Positions 24,595 through 30,713 of a stretch of DNA of 51,329 nt are shown one piece after another. Location of the stretch: the IMG/VR virus record IMGVR_UViG_3300009103_001281, positions 1 through 51,329 of that record. One strand, 5' to 3'. How positions within the stretch are numbered: position 1 is the stretch's first letter; every line of letters starts with the position of its first letter. This DNA is from a virus. Position numbers and translations under genes: made by a program. Below the pieces are notes generated by a model. That model did no database searches and was not told the DNA's origin. It saw only the letters and a program-made list of their open reading frames with translations.

Positions 24595-24877
24595 TCTTCT
24601 TTGCCTTCTTCTTCTTCTTCTTAGAAGTATTGATCTTGCCGGAAGAAGTATAATTATTTAGCCAGAGAATCAGCTTCGGAGAAACAGAAGACCAGGTTGC
24701 AACCTGCTCCAACGCTTCTGACTTCGACAACACACCGTGCTTAACCTTTTCCTTCATGCCAACTCTAAGACCGGCAATCTGTTCCTGTGATAGAGAGGAA
24801 ATGTACGCTTCTCTCTCTTTGGCACGAGTTACTGCCTCCTCACGCCTCTGCTCCTTACGACCAAAATGGCTTCTCAT
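24566..24877 (-). CDS. Basic lysine-rich protein, unknown
   Basis: 103 residues from the ATG at 24877, which has an AAAGGAG ribosome binding site. An upstream TTG in frame lies in that site and is rejected. The N-terminus is charged (RSHFGRKEQRREEAVTRAKE). The middle (LSKSEALEQVATWSSVSPKL) looks folded. The C-terminus is extremely lysine-rich and probably disordered, which suggests nucleic-acid contact. It lies 23 bases downstream of tRNA-Ile and is transcribed with it. Confidence 0.65.
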   Translation of the reverse strand: MRSHFGRKEQRREEAVTRAKEREAYISSLSQEQIAGLRVGMKEKVKHGVLSKSEALEQVATWSSVSPKLILWLNNYTSSGKINTSKKKKKKAKKNDKRRKNTS

Positions 24878-24900
24878 ACACACTCCTTTCAAGTGTCAAA

Positions 24901-24978
24901 TGGTAGACCCGGCGGGACTCGAACCCGCGACCTCCCGCTTATAAGACGGATGCTCTAACCGGACTGAGCTACGGGTCC
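24901..24978 (-). tRNA. tRNA-Ile (anticodon UAU)
   Basis: Minus-strand cloverleaf with encoded CCA: acceptor GGACCCG / CGGGTCT (one G-U), D arm with AGCTC...GAGC, anticodon stem TCCGT / GCGGG with loop CTTATAA (anticodon TAT, reading AUA), and T arm GCGGG-TTCGAGT-CCCGC. AUA is a rare codon in many bacteria but common in AT-rich phage genes. The upstream ORF runs 24 bases into its 5' end. Confidence 0.93.
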
Positions 24979-25167
24979 ATTATCATCGTCGGCTAAAATA
25001 TCCGACTCCGCTTCCGAAGATTCTTCAGAAGCACTCACTTCATAATATTCTTCCATGTAATCGGAAGTAGTATTCTTGGCACCACCACGAGGAGACCGAC
25101 GATCTTTCATCGCTCCCCCTCGACGAAACCACGCATCTACAGCATTCCAGTTTCTAAAACGTGCCAT
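24955..25167 (-). CDS. Small protein, basic N-terminus and acidic C-terminus, overlapping tRNA-Ile
   Basis: 70 residues. The N-terminal half is basic (RFRNWNAVDAWFRRGGAMKD, RRSPRGGAKN), and the C-terminal half is acidic (SASEESSEAESDILADDD). An AGAGGAAG ribosome binding site precedes the ATG. The last eight codons and the stop lie in the tRNA-Ile acceptor and D arm (ending ...PVAQSG). Short basic proteins of this kind are common in large phages, but I know of no function. Processing of the tRNA from the same transcript would remove the stop codon, so the natural C-terminus is uncertain. Confidence 0.6.
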   Translation of the reverse strand: MARFRNWNAVDAWFRRGGAMKDRRSPRGGAKNTTSDYMEEYYEVSASEESSEAESDILADDDNGPVAQSG

Positions 25168-25206
25168 AATCTTCCTCTGGTCCGGCCCTCGACCATATGA
25201 GGTTGC

Positions 25207-25238
25207 AAAAATGGAGGGGCCGCAATGCGACCCCTCCA
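25207..25238 (-). terminator. Intrinsic terminator for gene 25264-25596
   Basis: On the minus strand TGGAGGGG-T-CGC / GCG-G-CCCCTCCA forms a 12-bp stem (one U-G pair) with a three-base loop ATT, followed by five T. Confidence 0.85.
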
Positions 25239-25263
25239 GGTCTTACCTATTTATTATTATACG

Positions 25264-25596
25264 CTACGAGACAGCAGCAACCGCAGAGGTGTCATCACCA
25301 ACGGCATCGAGCTCCGAATCGTCAGCGTTCTCCTTAATTACCACATCAATATCTTCCGCGCTATTGGCGTCAGCGACAGGAAGCGAGAACCGATAAGCCA
25401 CGACCTTGCGGCCGTCCTTCACCGACTCAAGAGGCACACCGGCCTTGTTCTTAATCTCCCAGATATACGTCGGAAGACGATAGAACTCAACGCCAGTACC
25501 CGCCAAAACTTCTGCGAGATCCTCCTTCGTGATCGCCTCGGGCGACACCGCCTTGATTGCTTCCAACACCTTCTCAAACTGCTTGACCTTCGCCAT
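25264..25596 (-). CDS. Small early protein, unknown
   Basis: 110 residues. The N-terminal part is helical (AKVKQFEKVLEAIKAVSPEA, ITKEDLAEVLAGTG) and then there is a beta segment (VEFYRLPTYIWEIKNK, RKVVAYRFSLP). The C-terminus is acidic and low complexity. It resembles a small winged-helix or HTH-like layout (AITKEDLAEVLAGTG), which is only suggestive. It forms a one-gene unit with a consensus sigma70 promoter carrying palindromes, a strong GAGGAGG ribosome binding site and a terminator, so it is probably expressed very strongly soon after infection. GC content is higher than in neighbours. Confidence 0.75.
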   Translation of the reverse strand: MAKVKQFEKVLEAIKAVSPEAITKEDLAEVLAGTGVEFYRLPTYIWEIKNKAGVPLESVKDGRKVVAYRFSLPVADANSAEDIDVVIKENADDSELDAVGDDTSAVAAVS

Positions 25597-25623
25597 GAGG
25601 TCCTCCTCTTTTGTATTGCAGTA

Positions 25624-25651
25624 ATTATAGCACCACCATGGTGCATGTCAA
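25624..25651 (-). promoter_or_regulatory. Consensus sigma70 promoter with palindromic spacer
   Basis: TTGACA at 25651-25646, a 16-base spacer, and TATAAT at 25629-25624: both hexamers are perfect. The spacer is almost entirely an inverted repeat (GCACCA / TGGTGC, 25630-25644), suitable as an operator. It drives the gene at 25596 and must be read by host RNA polymerase, so it is an early-type promoter. Confidence 0.9.
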
Positions 25652-25652
25652 T

Positions 25653-25671
25653 GGATAAAACGAATTTATCC
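25653..25671 (-). repeat. Palindrome next to the -35 element
   Basis: Perfect 7-bp inverted repeat GGATAAA / TTTATCC with a five-base centre, one base upstream of the -35 box. It could be a second regulator site or an RNA hairpin at the end of the tRNA transcript. There is no T run, so it is not a standard terminator. Confidence 0.5.
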
Positions 25672-25680
25672 GAAATGGTA

Positions 25681-25747
25681 TGGCTCCCCAGGTAGGACTT
25701 GAACCTACAACCCTTCGGCAATCAATTTCTTCAACTGCCGAATGCAT
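25681..25747 (-). pseudogene. 3' fragment of a tRNA-Asn copy (T arm, acceptor 3' side, CCA)
   Basis: The 38 bases at 25681-25718 match the 3' part of the intact tRNA-Asn (25940-25977) with two differences, including a perfect T arm, the acceptor 3' strand and CCA. Beyond that the anticodon loop is replaced by a longer sequence, although CCGAATGC is again shared. No 5' acceptor strand (TCCCCAG would be needed) exists upstream. This looks like a truncated or recombined tRNA copy. The adjoining ORF terminates inside it. Confidence 0.75.
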
Positions 25748-25836
25748 TCACGAATATCCACATGTTCTTCCGTATCCTTTGATACAGGTGTTCCTGTTTC
25801 ATATTCACAAACACCACACAATTTACATATTAACAT
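25705..25836 (-). CDS. 43-residue cysteine-rich peptide ending in the tRNA fragment
   Basis: Starts at the ATG at 25836, with AAGGA nine bases before it, 22 bases after the end of tRNA-Trp. An earlier in-frame start inside that tRNA is rejected. The sequence begins MLICKLCGVCEYETG (CxxCxxC), continues VSKDTEEHVDIREC, and ends with a basic amphipathic helix (IRQLKKLIAEGL). The last fourteen or so codons, including the TAG stop, coincide with the tRNA-Asn-like fragment. It may bind a metal. Function unknown. Confidence 0.5.
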   Translation of the reverse strand: MLICKLCGVCEYETGTPVSKDTEEHVDIRECIRQLKKLIAEGL

Positions 25837-25857
25837 AATCATTATCCTTATTTTAAA

Positions 25858-25933
25858 TGGCAGGCTCGGGAGGACTTGAACCCCCAACCACCGGATTTGG
25901 AGTCCGATGCACTACCAATTGTGCTACGAGCCT
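25858..25933 (-). tRNA. tRNA-Trp (anticodon CCA)
   Basis: Minus-strand cloverleaf with encoded CCA: acceptor AGGCTCG / CGAGCCT, anticodon stem TCGGA / TCCGG with loop CTCCAAA (anticodon CCA), T arm GGGGG-TTCAAGT-CCTCC with one weak pair. It lies 6 bases from tRNA-Asn. Confidence 0.92.
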
Positions 25934-25939
25934 AAAAAA

Positions 25940-26015
25940 TGGCTCCCCGGGTAGGACTTGAACCTACAGCCCTTCGGTTAACAGCCGAATGCTCTGCCAA
26001 TTGAGCTACCGAGGA
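25940..26015 (-). tRNA. tRNA-Asn (anticodon GUU)
   Basis: Minus-strand cloverleaf with encoded CCA: acceptor TCCTCGG / CCGGGGA with one T-G pair, D arm GCTC...GAGC, anticodon stem TTCGG / CCGAA with loop CTGTTAA (anticodon GTT), T arm GTAGG-TTCAAGT-CCTAC. Its 3' half is repeated as a fragment at 25681. Confidence 0.95.
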
Positions 26016-26022
26016 ACATGTA

Positions 26023-26097
26023 TGGTGGGCTCCCTGGGACTCGAACCCAGAACCTTGGGGTTAAAAGCCCCCTGCACTACCATTGTGCTAAGAGCCC
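26023..26097 (-). tRNA. tRNA-Lys (anticodon UUU)
   Basis: Minus-strand cloverleaf with encoded CCA: acceptor GGGCTCT / GGAGCCC with one G-U pair, anticodon arm GGGGG-CTTTTAA-CCCCA (outer pair G-A mismatched), anticodon TTT, T arm CTGGG-TTCGAGT-CCCAG. It begins six bases after the stop of the upstream protein gene, so it is processed from that transcript. Confidence 0.92.
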
Positions 26098-26103
26098 GAA
26101 AAA

Positions 26104-26829
26104 CTATGAGGCTGAGCCGACATTCTCCTTGACTTCAACGCGGTTGAACATCGTCTCCATGCCACCATGATACGATGAAATGGAATGCTTCTTTGGCGTC
26201 ATACGAGCCAGGAAACAATCGTCTACATCAATACCCATCGACTCAGGCGCGCGGTTAGAAAAGAACACACCGAGATTGCCTTTTCTATCGCAAATATTGA
26301 AGACGTAGAAATCTCGATTTTCAACATACCGATAACTCTTCAGCTTGACGAAGAAATCATCACGGCTGCCGATCTTACCGATAAACTCGGAATCAGAAGA
26401 GGCTTCCACAGCTTCACTCTTCCGCTTTTCGTATGCGGCCTTCTTCTCCATCGTATTGTAGACACACGCCACAAAGCCGAAATCGGACTTGGTGATGTAT
26501 CCGTCTTCTACAGTTCGATATCCACCAAGAGGCAGCATCCGAAGCGAACGGTCGAAGTCCGACTCGGAAGCATACGGAGCATCATTATTGAGAGCGGTGA
26601 GCCAGGAGATCGCGTGAAGGGCCCGCTTCTTATCTTCCTCTTCGATTGGACCGAACTTACTCGGACCATTCTCGGCGAAGAACTCACGCAAGCAGTCGGC
26701 CGTCGCCACGACTCCAGGTCCGCCACGCTGGGCGTCGGTCTTGGAATAGTAGCCGTTGCGCCGAGTCTCGGCTGCGACGAACTCCAACGCCACGCGAAGC
26801 GGATATGTGGGCACAGGTTTACGCGCCAT
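26104..26829 (-). CDS. Conserved phage protein with C-terminal OB-like domain, unknown
   Basis: 241 residues. The N-terminal part is helical (PLRVALEFVAAETRRNGYYS). From about residue 148 (FIGKIGSRDDFFVKLKSYRY, then DFYVFNICDRKGNLGVFFSN and ending CFLARMTPKKHS...TMFNRVEV) the pattern of beta strands resembles the OB-fold modules found in other large phages, which often bind nucleic acid. This is a weak fold-level guess. It overlaps the upstream small gene by 11 bases and continues directly into the tRNA genes. Its DNA is clearly richer in G and C than most of the window. Confidence 0.65.
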   Translation of the reverse strand: MARKPVPTYPLRVALEFVAAETRRNGYYSKTDAQRGGPGVVATADCLREFFAENGPSKFGPIEEEDKKRALHAISWLTALNNDAPYASESDFDRSLRMLPLGGYRTVEDGYITKSDFGFVACVYNTMEKKAAYEKRKSEAVEASSDSEFIGKIGSRDDFFVKLKSYRYVENRDFYVFNICDRKGNLGVFFSNRAPESMGIDVDDCFLARMTPKKHSISSYHGGMETMFNRVEVKENVGSAS

Positions 26830-27043
26830 TCACTTCCTCCACAATCTCAAAGTTAGGATCATTGACCTCTGAGATCCATCGCCAATCTTCCGTAGTGACA
26901 GATCCAAGACTGAGAAAAGGACCAGGCGCGCTGGTCGGGAACTTGACCGACTCGCGCACGGCCTTGACCACCCAGAGGTCGCCATGCTGCGAGATGCGAT
27001 TCTTGCCGTGGCGCGAAATGCCACGCAGACGGACTGTACTCAC
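26819..27043 (-). CDS. Small GC-rich protein with GTG start, unknown
   Basis: 74 residues. The GTG at 27043 is chosen because GGGGAG lies eight bases before it, while the longer frame would begin upstream of where transcription from the promoter at 27073-27101 should start. The sequence STVRLRGISRHGKNRISQHG, DLWVVKAVRESVKFP, and TTEDWRWISEVNDPNFEIVE looks like a compact beta domain. No family recognised. It is the first gene of the unit that ends in the tRNA cluster. Confidence 0.65.
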   Translation of the reverse strand: MSTVRLRGISRHGKNRISQHGDLWVVKAVRESVKFPTSAPGPFLSLGSVTTEDWRWISEVNDPNFEIVEEVNGA

Positions 27044-27072
27044 GGGAATATCTCCCCACTCAATCAACACAG

Positions 27073-27101
27073 AGTATACATTACTTATCGACAGAAGTCA
27101 A
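27073..27101 (-). promoter_or_regulatory. Sigma70-like early promoter for the tRNA operon
   Basis: TTGACT at 27101-27096, 17-base spacer, TATACT at 27078-27073 on the minus strand, one mismatch from consensus in each hexamer. Transcription would start near 27066 and cover two protein genes and tRNA-Lys, -Asn and -Trp. Confidence 0.8.
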
Positions 27102-27329
27102 TGGATTCTTTAAAAAAACTTGCCTCGTAAGTATGCGAAATCAAAGAACTTTTAGACTTTCTTCTAAGTCGTTGATTTTGCTCATGTTTCTAACTGCTCT
27201 CAAAACGGTTTCTCCAGCGATTTAATAGACCCCCTAGAGTCAATATACAGGTCTAGAGAAGAAAAGCCTGGAGAGGGCGACCTCCACCGGCTGATTCTCT
27301 ATATGAGCGCCCGGAGACCGGAGAAGGGA
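27102..27329. other. Non-coding gap with structured segments
   Basis: No convincing gene in about 230 bases. Minus-strand content includes several G/C-rich inverted segments just after the stop of the zinc-finger gene (27260-27325), one followed by TTTTCTT that could end its transcript, and a small hairpin ending in seven T near 27108-27131. A 14-codon minus ORF (MSKINDLEESLKVL) lies between these but has no good ribosome binding site. A small RNA is possible. Confidence 0.4.
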
Positions 27330-27515
27330 TCAGAACTCCCTAAGGCGGTCCTTCTCTCGTGAACAGTCTGCACATGCCCATAACGGACGAGATGTAATTT
27401 TATTGTATTCTTCTGCTATTACTACACGGAACACTTTAAGAAAAGAAGACTGCCCACAAAAATCACAATGATAATATTTTTGTTGATCATCAAATTCGGA
27501 ATTTAATTTCAACAT
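27330..27515 (-). CDS. Small zinc-finger protein
   Basis: 61 residues with CDFCGQ (about residues 17-22) and CADCSREK (about 48-55), a four-cysteine zinc ribbon separated by a beta-rich segment (FLKVFRVVIAEEYN). The C-terminus is charged. Zinc ribbons of this size in phages commonly bind nucleic acid or RNA polymerase, but the target is unknown. The upstream gene's TAG directly abuts the ATG, so translation is coupled. It is the last gene before the non-coding gap. Confidence 0.7.
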   Translation of the reverse strand: MLKLNSEFDDQQKYYHCDFCGQSSFLKVFRVVIAEEYNKITSRPLWACADCSREKDRLREF

Positions 27516-27764
27516 CTATGCTTCCTTTGTATCATTTTCTCGATTGACATATGGAGAACACTTCGGGCAGCCAAGCATCGTACCACTGACCTCAACATTA
27601 CCATCACCATCAACCGAAGTCTGAATTAACTCTTCCTCAACTAACACTTCCATAAAGGCCTCGCCGCCCGCGAGCACACCTGCATTGTATCCATTCTTCC
27701 AACTAAAGTATATTGCTATTATATATAATAAACCAATAATGAAATAACCAAATTCAACAGCCAA
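27516..27764 (-). CDS. Membrane-anchored small protein with CPKC motif, TTG start
   Basis: 82 residues. Residues 5-22 are a membrane helix (FGYFIIGLLYIIAIYFSW). Then an acidic segment (GGEAFMEVLVEEELIQTS) and a CPKC motif near residue 66. The start is TTG at 27764 with AGGA six bases upstream. No ATG fits. The N-terminal anchor would leave the CPKC part in the cytoplasm or periplasm. A redox or metal role is possible. No family recognised. Confidence 0.6.
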   Translation of the reverse strand: MAVEFGYFIIGLLYIIAIYFSWKNGYNAGVLAGGEAFMEVLVEEELIQTSVDGDGNVEVSGTMLGCPKCSPYVNRENDTKEA

Positions 27765-27772
27765 ATCAAATC

Positions 27773-27982
27773 CTAATAATCATAGTATTCTTCATCCATA
27801 TTTTCAATCAAATCAACCAAATCGTCTTCGTCATAAGAAATACCATTACTATAATCTGAAGCAATCTGATTAATCATATGATTATGGTTGCGTCTTTTTT
27901 GCTTTCGTCTCTTCTTCCTAGTATTCTTTGCCTCTACATACTCATCATCATCGGTATATCGAGTGGAATTCTTTACGTCCAT
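27773..27982 (-). CDS. Small charged protein, unknown
   Basis: 69 residues with a basic patch (TRKKRRKQKRRNHNHMINQI) between acidic ends (DDDEYVEAKN and DDLVDLIENMDEEYYDY). Such bipolar charge suggests disorder or RNA/DNA contact. It is 3 bases downstream of the next gene. No motif recognised. Confidence 0.6.
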   Translation of the reverse strand: MDVKNSTRYTDDDEYVEAKNTRKKRRKQKRRNHNHMINQIASDYSNGISYDEDDLVDLIENMDEEYYDY

Positions 27983-27985
27983 TCT

Positions 27986-28420
27986 TTATTCGGTCCTTTC
28001 TGGTAAATTTAGGTCAGGAAATGCCTGACATACAATTTCATATGTTAATCCCTTCACCTGAAGATCCTTATCTTTCATCTTCAGCAACAATTCTGCTTCG
28101 GTCGCATGAACACTTTCCAAAATATCAATAAAGAGTTTTTCTCTCAATCGCTTATCTTGAATCAGGTCTCCTGCATTCACAAAATATCCAAACTTTCTCG
28201 CTTCCATTTCTAGATGAGATGGAGCGTGCCCAACAGGAGCATCATCTGGCGTGTAAGGTGGTACACCAGGAGGAAGTTCCAAGTTAAGATTTGGATGAAA
28301 TGCACCCTGCAAAATCGTCTTGAGTGCAAATGATTCGTGTTTTCTTAAGCAGCCGATTCTATCTCTCGTACTTTTTGCCTTTTCAAATAATTCAAATACT
28401 TCAGGTACAGTAGGCGTCAT
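27986..28420 (-). CDS. Conserved T4-like phage protein (DUF6433-like), unknown
   Basis: 144 residues from the ATG at 28420. This start has GGAG at the right distance, while the longer frame would use a TTG. The sequence TVPEVFELFEKAKSTRDRIG, LKTILQGAFHPNLNLELPPG, then PPYTPDDAPVGHAPSHLEME is a pattern I associate with a widespread uncharacterised family of marine T4-like phages. The identifier is from memory. The protein is mostly helical. It lies just after RNase H, which hints at a replication role without proof. Confidence 0.75.
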   Translation of the reverse strand: MTPTVPEVFELFEKAKSTRDRIGCLRKHESFALKTILQGAFHPNLNLELPPGVPPYTPDDAPVGHAPSHLEMEARKFGYFVNAGDLIQDKRLREKLFIDILESVHATEAELLLKMKDKDLQVKGLTYEIVCQAFPDLNLPERTE

Positions 28421-28435
28421 TCTATTCTCCAATCA

Positions 28436-29311
28436 TCAAAATTCTTGTATACAGTCCATTAAATTGCGAAGCCTCTTCTGAATAAAGAAATTCAAAAGAC
28501 CGCTTCTATCAGGAATATCACAATTATCATATGCATCTAAAATCTGAATTTTCAAATCTTCTGGCACATACTTCAAATCGATCAACTCACGATTTCGACA
28601 AAATCCTCTCCAGGCATTTTCGTCCATACCATCAGGCTTCTCATCTTGATCCAGATTTATATCAGAAACCCACTCATTCAACTTTTTGGTTGAAAGCGGC
28701 TTCTGCCTGTGCCCTTGAACAAAAACACCATCTCCAGACAAACAGTTAGGAATGCCATCACTTCGATCACCCCTAAAAATGTGCTCTTTTAGGAATACAG
28801 AAGGATCGTCAGTTTTAAGAAACTTCTTTTGTACTGGAGAATATTGGTCCACGTTTTCGATATACTGTAGTTGCATAAAATCTTTATCACCAGACAAGAT
28901 CAAAGTAGGTTCTGATGGATCACTTCGATGCATTGCCAACATTGCAATAATGTCGTCTGCCTCCGCTCGATAAACGTCAATTACCTTATACGGAAAATAT
29001 TCCGTCAACTCATCACGAATAGTATTTAGCGTTTCAAAAATTAGATTCCAATCATAATCCGAGGAAGCACGAGTCTTTTTTCTGGATGCTTTGTAGAACG
29101 GAAAGATTTCTTTGCGCCAATAATTTCTATTGTCACAACACAGCACCAACTCGCCATACTTCTCTTTGTATGAGCTTCGATACATGCGAAGACTATTCAA
29201 TACCATATGGCGAATCAGATTCTCATCCACTTCCATATGCTGATTGTATTTACTATTCAAAGATACCATTAAATTACTAATCGAAATTTGATTTAGGTCA
29301 ACGAGAATCAT
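28436..29311 (-). CDS. rnh: RNase H / 5'-3' FEN-1-type nuclease
   Basis: 291 residues (T4 Rnh is 305). The segments LVDLNQISISN (first Asp), ELVLCCDNRNYWRKEIFPFY with KASRKK, YRAEADDIIAMLAM (acidic cluster at about 115), LILSGDKDFMQLQYI (about 137), and DGIPNCLSGDGVF (helix-hairpin region) are the conserved active-site blocks of the T4 RNase H/FEN-1 family. It removes RNA primers from Okazaki fragments and works with gp32 and the clamp. Its start overlaps the upstream membrane gene by 14 bases. It is upstream of gp33-gp59-gp32 as in T4. Confidence 0.93.
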   Translation of the reverse strand: MILVDLNQISISNLMVSLNSKYNQHMEVDENLIRHMVLNSLRMYRSSYKEKYGELVLCCDNRNYWRKEIFPFYKASRKKTRASSDYDWNLIFETLNTIRDELTEYFPYKVIDVYRAEADDIIAMLAMHRSDPSEPTLILSGDKDFMQLQYIENVDQYSPVQKKFLKTDDPSVFLKEHIFRGDRSDGIPNCLSGDGVFVQGHRQKPLSTKKLNEWVSDINLDQDEKPDGMDENAWRGFCRNRELIDLKYVPEDLKIQILDAYDNCDIPDRSGLLNFFIQKRLRNLMDCIQEF

Positions 29312-29537
29312 TGCGACTTCCCAGCCTCATTTCAAAAAATCGACGTATCGTGTATCCAATAAGAATGCTCTGGAACGACCAATATATCATCATACCTACA
29401 TTTTGACTAGACGAAACCTTTACACCAAACCACTCGTATACAAATAACTCAGCCGTAATAATCGCAATTACGAGAACACTCATTCGACTAATTACAACTT
29501 CAGTTAGTGCCTCTCTTCTAGTTTGTTCAATTCTCAC
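29298..29537 (-). CDS. Small two-helix membrane protein, GTG start
   Basis: 79 residues. A basic N-terminus (RIEQTRREALTEVVISRM) precedes two membrane helices (SVLVIAIITAELFVYEWF and GMMIYWSFQSILIGYTI) and a basic end (RRFFEMRLGSRNDSR). The layout is like the DUF2061 type of small membrane proteins in phages, with weak similarity only. The GTG start overlaps the stop of the upstream gene (TAGTG). Function unknown. Confidence 0.65.
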   Translation of the reverse strand: MRIEQTRREALTEVVISRMSVLVIAIITAELFVYEWFGVKVSSSQNVGMMIYWSFQSILIGYTIRRFFEMRLGSRNDSR

Positions 29538-30655
29538 TACTTTACTATCCTTACTATTACCATGTCAGCATTAATACGACCGGTAACCTTTGTTTCCTTT
29601 GCTTTAATCATATCCATCAACTTCCGCAACTTTACCTTACCGCCCTTCATCACGTCAGGCAAAATTTGTTCAGGCTTGCGAATCTTCTTCTTGAATGATT
29701 TAGTCGAGTCCCACTCTTTAAGTGTCGTACCTTTTATCACAATACCAGAATCAGACACATACCGATACAAAAAACGATTCTTGGTGTCAAAGATCCACAC
29801 CTGAGACGCATCAATCATATTTTCGGGAGATTCGCTCGCAATCTTATATGTATCATCGGACTTCTTATACTTTACCGAAGATACAATTTCAGCAACAGAC
29901 CGAACTTTACGACGGCGCGGCTTGCGACTCTTCTTGGCTGAGTCTGCCCAGGCTAGTGCATCAGCCACCAACGACTGAATAAACTTGAGATACCGCTTCT
30001 TCTGCGGCTTCGTCAAATACGAATAGGCTTCGTTCAGCTCATCGTCTCTACCAGAAACAACATCTTTCAACTCATCGCAAAGCGCATCATAGTATGTTGC
30101 AATCTTGCCAGACAACATTCCTTTTACTTGCTTTGCCTTGAGCCACTTATACAGATTGAAATCTGATTTGCAACCATTCAGAAGAAACTCGTCAACTTCA
30201 CCTTCAATCTCACCAATGAGGTGAGACACCTGTGTCCGAATTCGTTCCTGAATATTGATAGGCTTGGCAACCTTCTTTGCTGCCTTCTTTTTTCGAGTCT
30301 TCAAAATCTCCTGAGCTTCAGATACCAGAGACTCTACTTCAGCATCAAGGCGCGCCTGTGTGTCCTCAGGAAGAACAAGACCATTTGTTGCCATTCGAGC
30401 AACTGCGGAATATGTACGCTTGCCCGTTACGTTCGTGGTACGAAGAACAGCACCCCTCTTCTTATCAATAGACGCAACGTAATCTACCATAAACGCATGG
30501 CATTCTTTGGGAGAATACACATAGTTGTAATAATTGAGAGCTTCGGAAATCTTGTGTTGCAATTCTTCCGAACTCAACTCAGACACATCATTCCATGTCG
30601 GTTCTTTTGTACCGTAAATTGTAGCTTCGTACTTGGCACCTTTACGCTTTGCCAT
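29537..30655 (-). CDS. Conserved large basic protein of T4-like marine phages, unknown
   Basis: 372 residues from the ATG at 30655, the first start downstream of the promoter, with AGAGG upstream. The N-terminus (AKRKGAKYEATIYGTKEPTW) and the NYYNYVYSPKECHAFMVDYV segment recur in marine T4-like phages, to my recollection, always without a function. The middle is lysine-rich (LKTRKKKAAKKVAKPINIQE), the rest is helical and then beta-rich (VWIFDTKNRFLYRYVSDSGI). High basic charge suggests nucleic acid binding. It is the first gene of the early unit that runs on through RNase H. Confidence 0.75.
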   Translation of the reverse strand: MAKRKGAKYEATIYGTKEPTWNDVSELSSEELQHKISEALNYYNYVYSPKECHAFMVDYVASIDKKRGAVLRTTNVTGKRTYSAVARMATNGLVLPEDTQARLDAEVESLVSEAQEILKTRKKKAAKKVAKPINIQERIRTQVSHLIGEIEGEVDEFLLNGCKSDFNLYKWLKAKQVKGMLSGKIATYYDALCDELKDVVSGRDDELNEAYSYLTKPQKKRYLKFIQSLVADALAWADSAKKSRKPRRRKVRSVAEIVSSVKYKKSDDTYKIASESPENMIDASQVWIFDTKNRFLYRYVSDSGIVIKGTTLKEWDSTKSFKKKIRKPEQILPDVMKGGKVKLRKLMDMIKAKETKVTGRINADMVIVRIVK

Positions 30656-30684
30656 GAAACCCTCTGCTAAATTGTTCGCTAGTA

Positions 30685-30713
30685 AATATACAACACATAG
30701 GATCAAATGTCAA
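30685..30713 (-). promoter_or_regulatory. Sigma70-like early promoter inside the end of a glycosyltransferase gene
   Basis: TTGACA at 30713-30708, 17-base spacer, TATATT at 30690-30685 on the minus strand. The -35 lies in the last codons of the gene at 30703-31605. It gives the genes from 30655 leftwards their own start, separate from the sugar cluster. Confidence 0.85.

Noticed and set aside
24878-24892. TTG start giving five more residues to the gene at 24566
   Set aside because: That TTG overlaps the ribosome binding site of the ATG at 24877.
25681-25760. A complete tRNA with an intron or enlarged anticodon loop
   Set aside because: No sequence upstream can pair with the 3' acceptor strand, so only the 3' half is present.
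27216-27243. A TTGACT motif on the minus strand as another promoter
   Set aside because: No -10 element lies 16-18 bases downstream.
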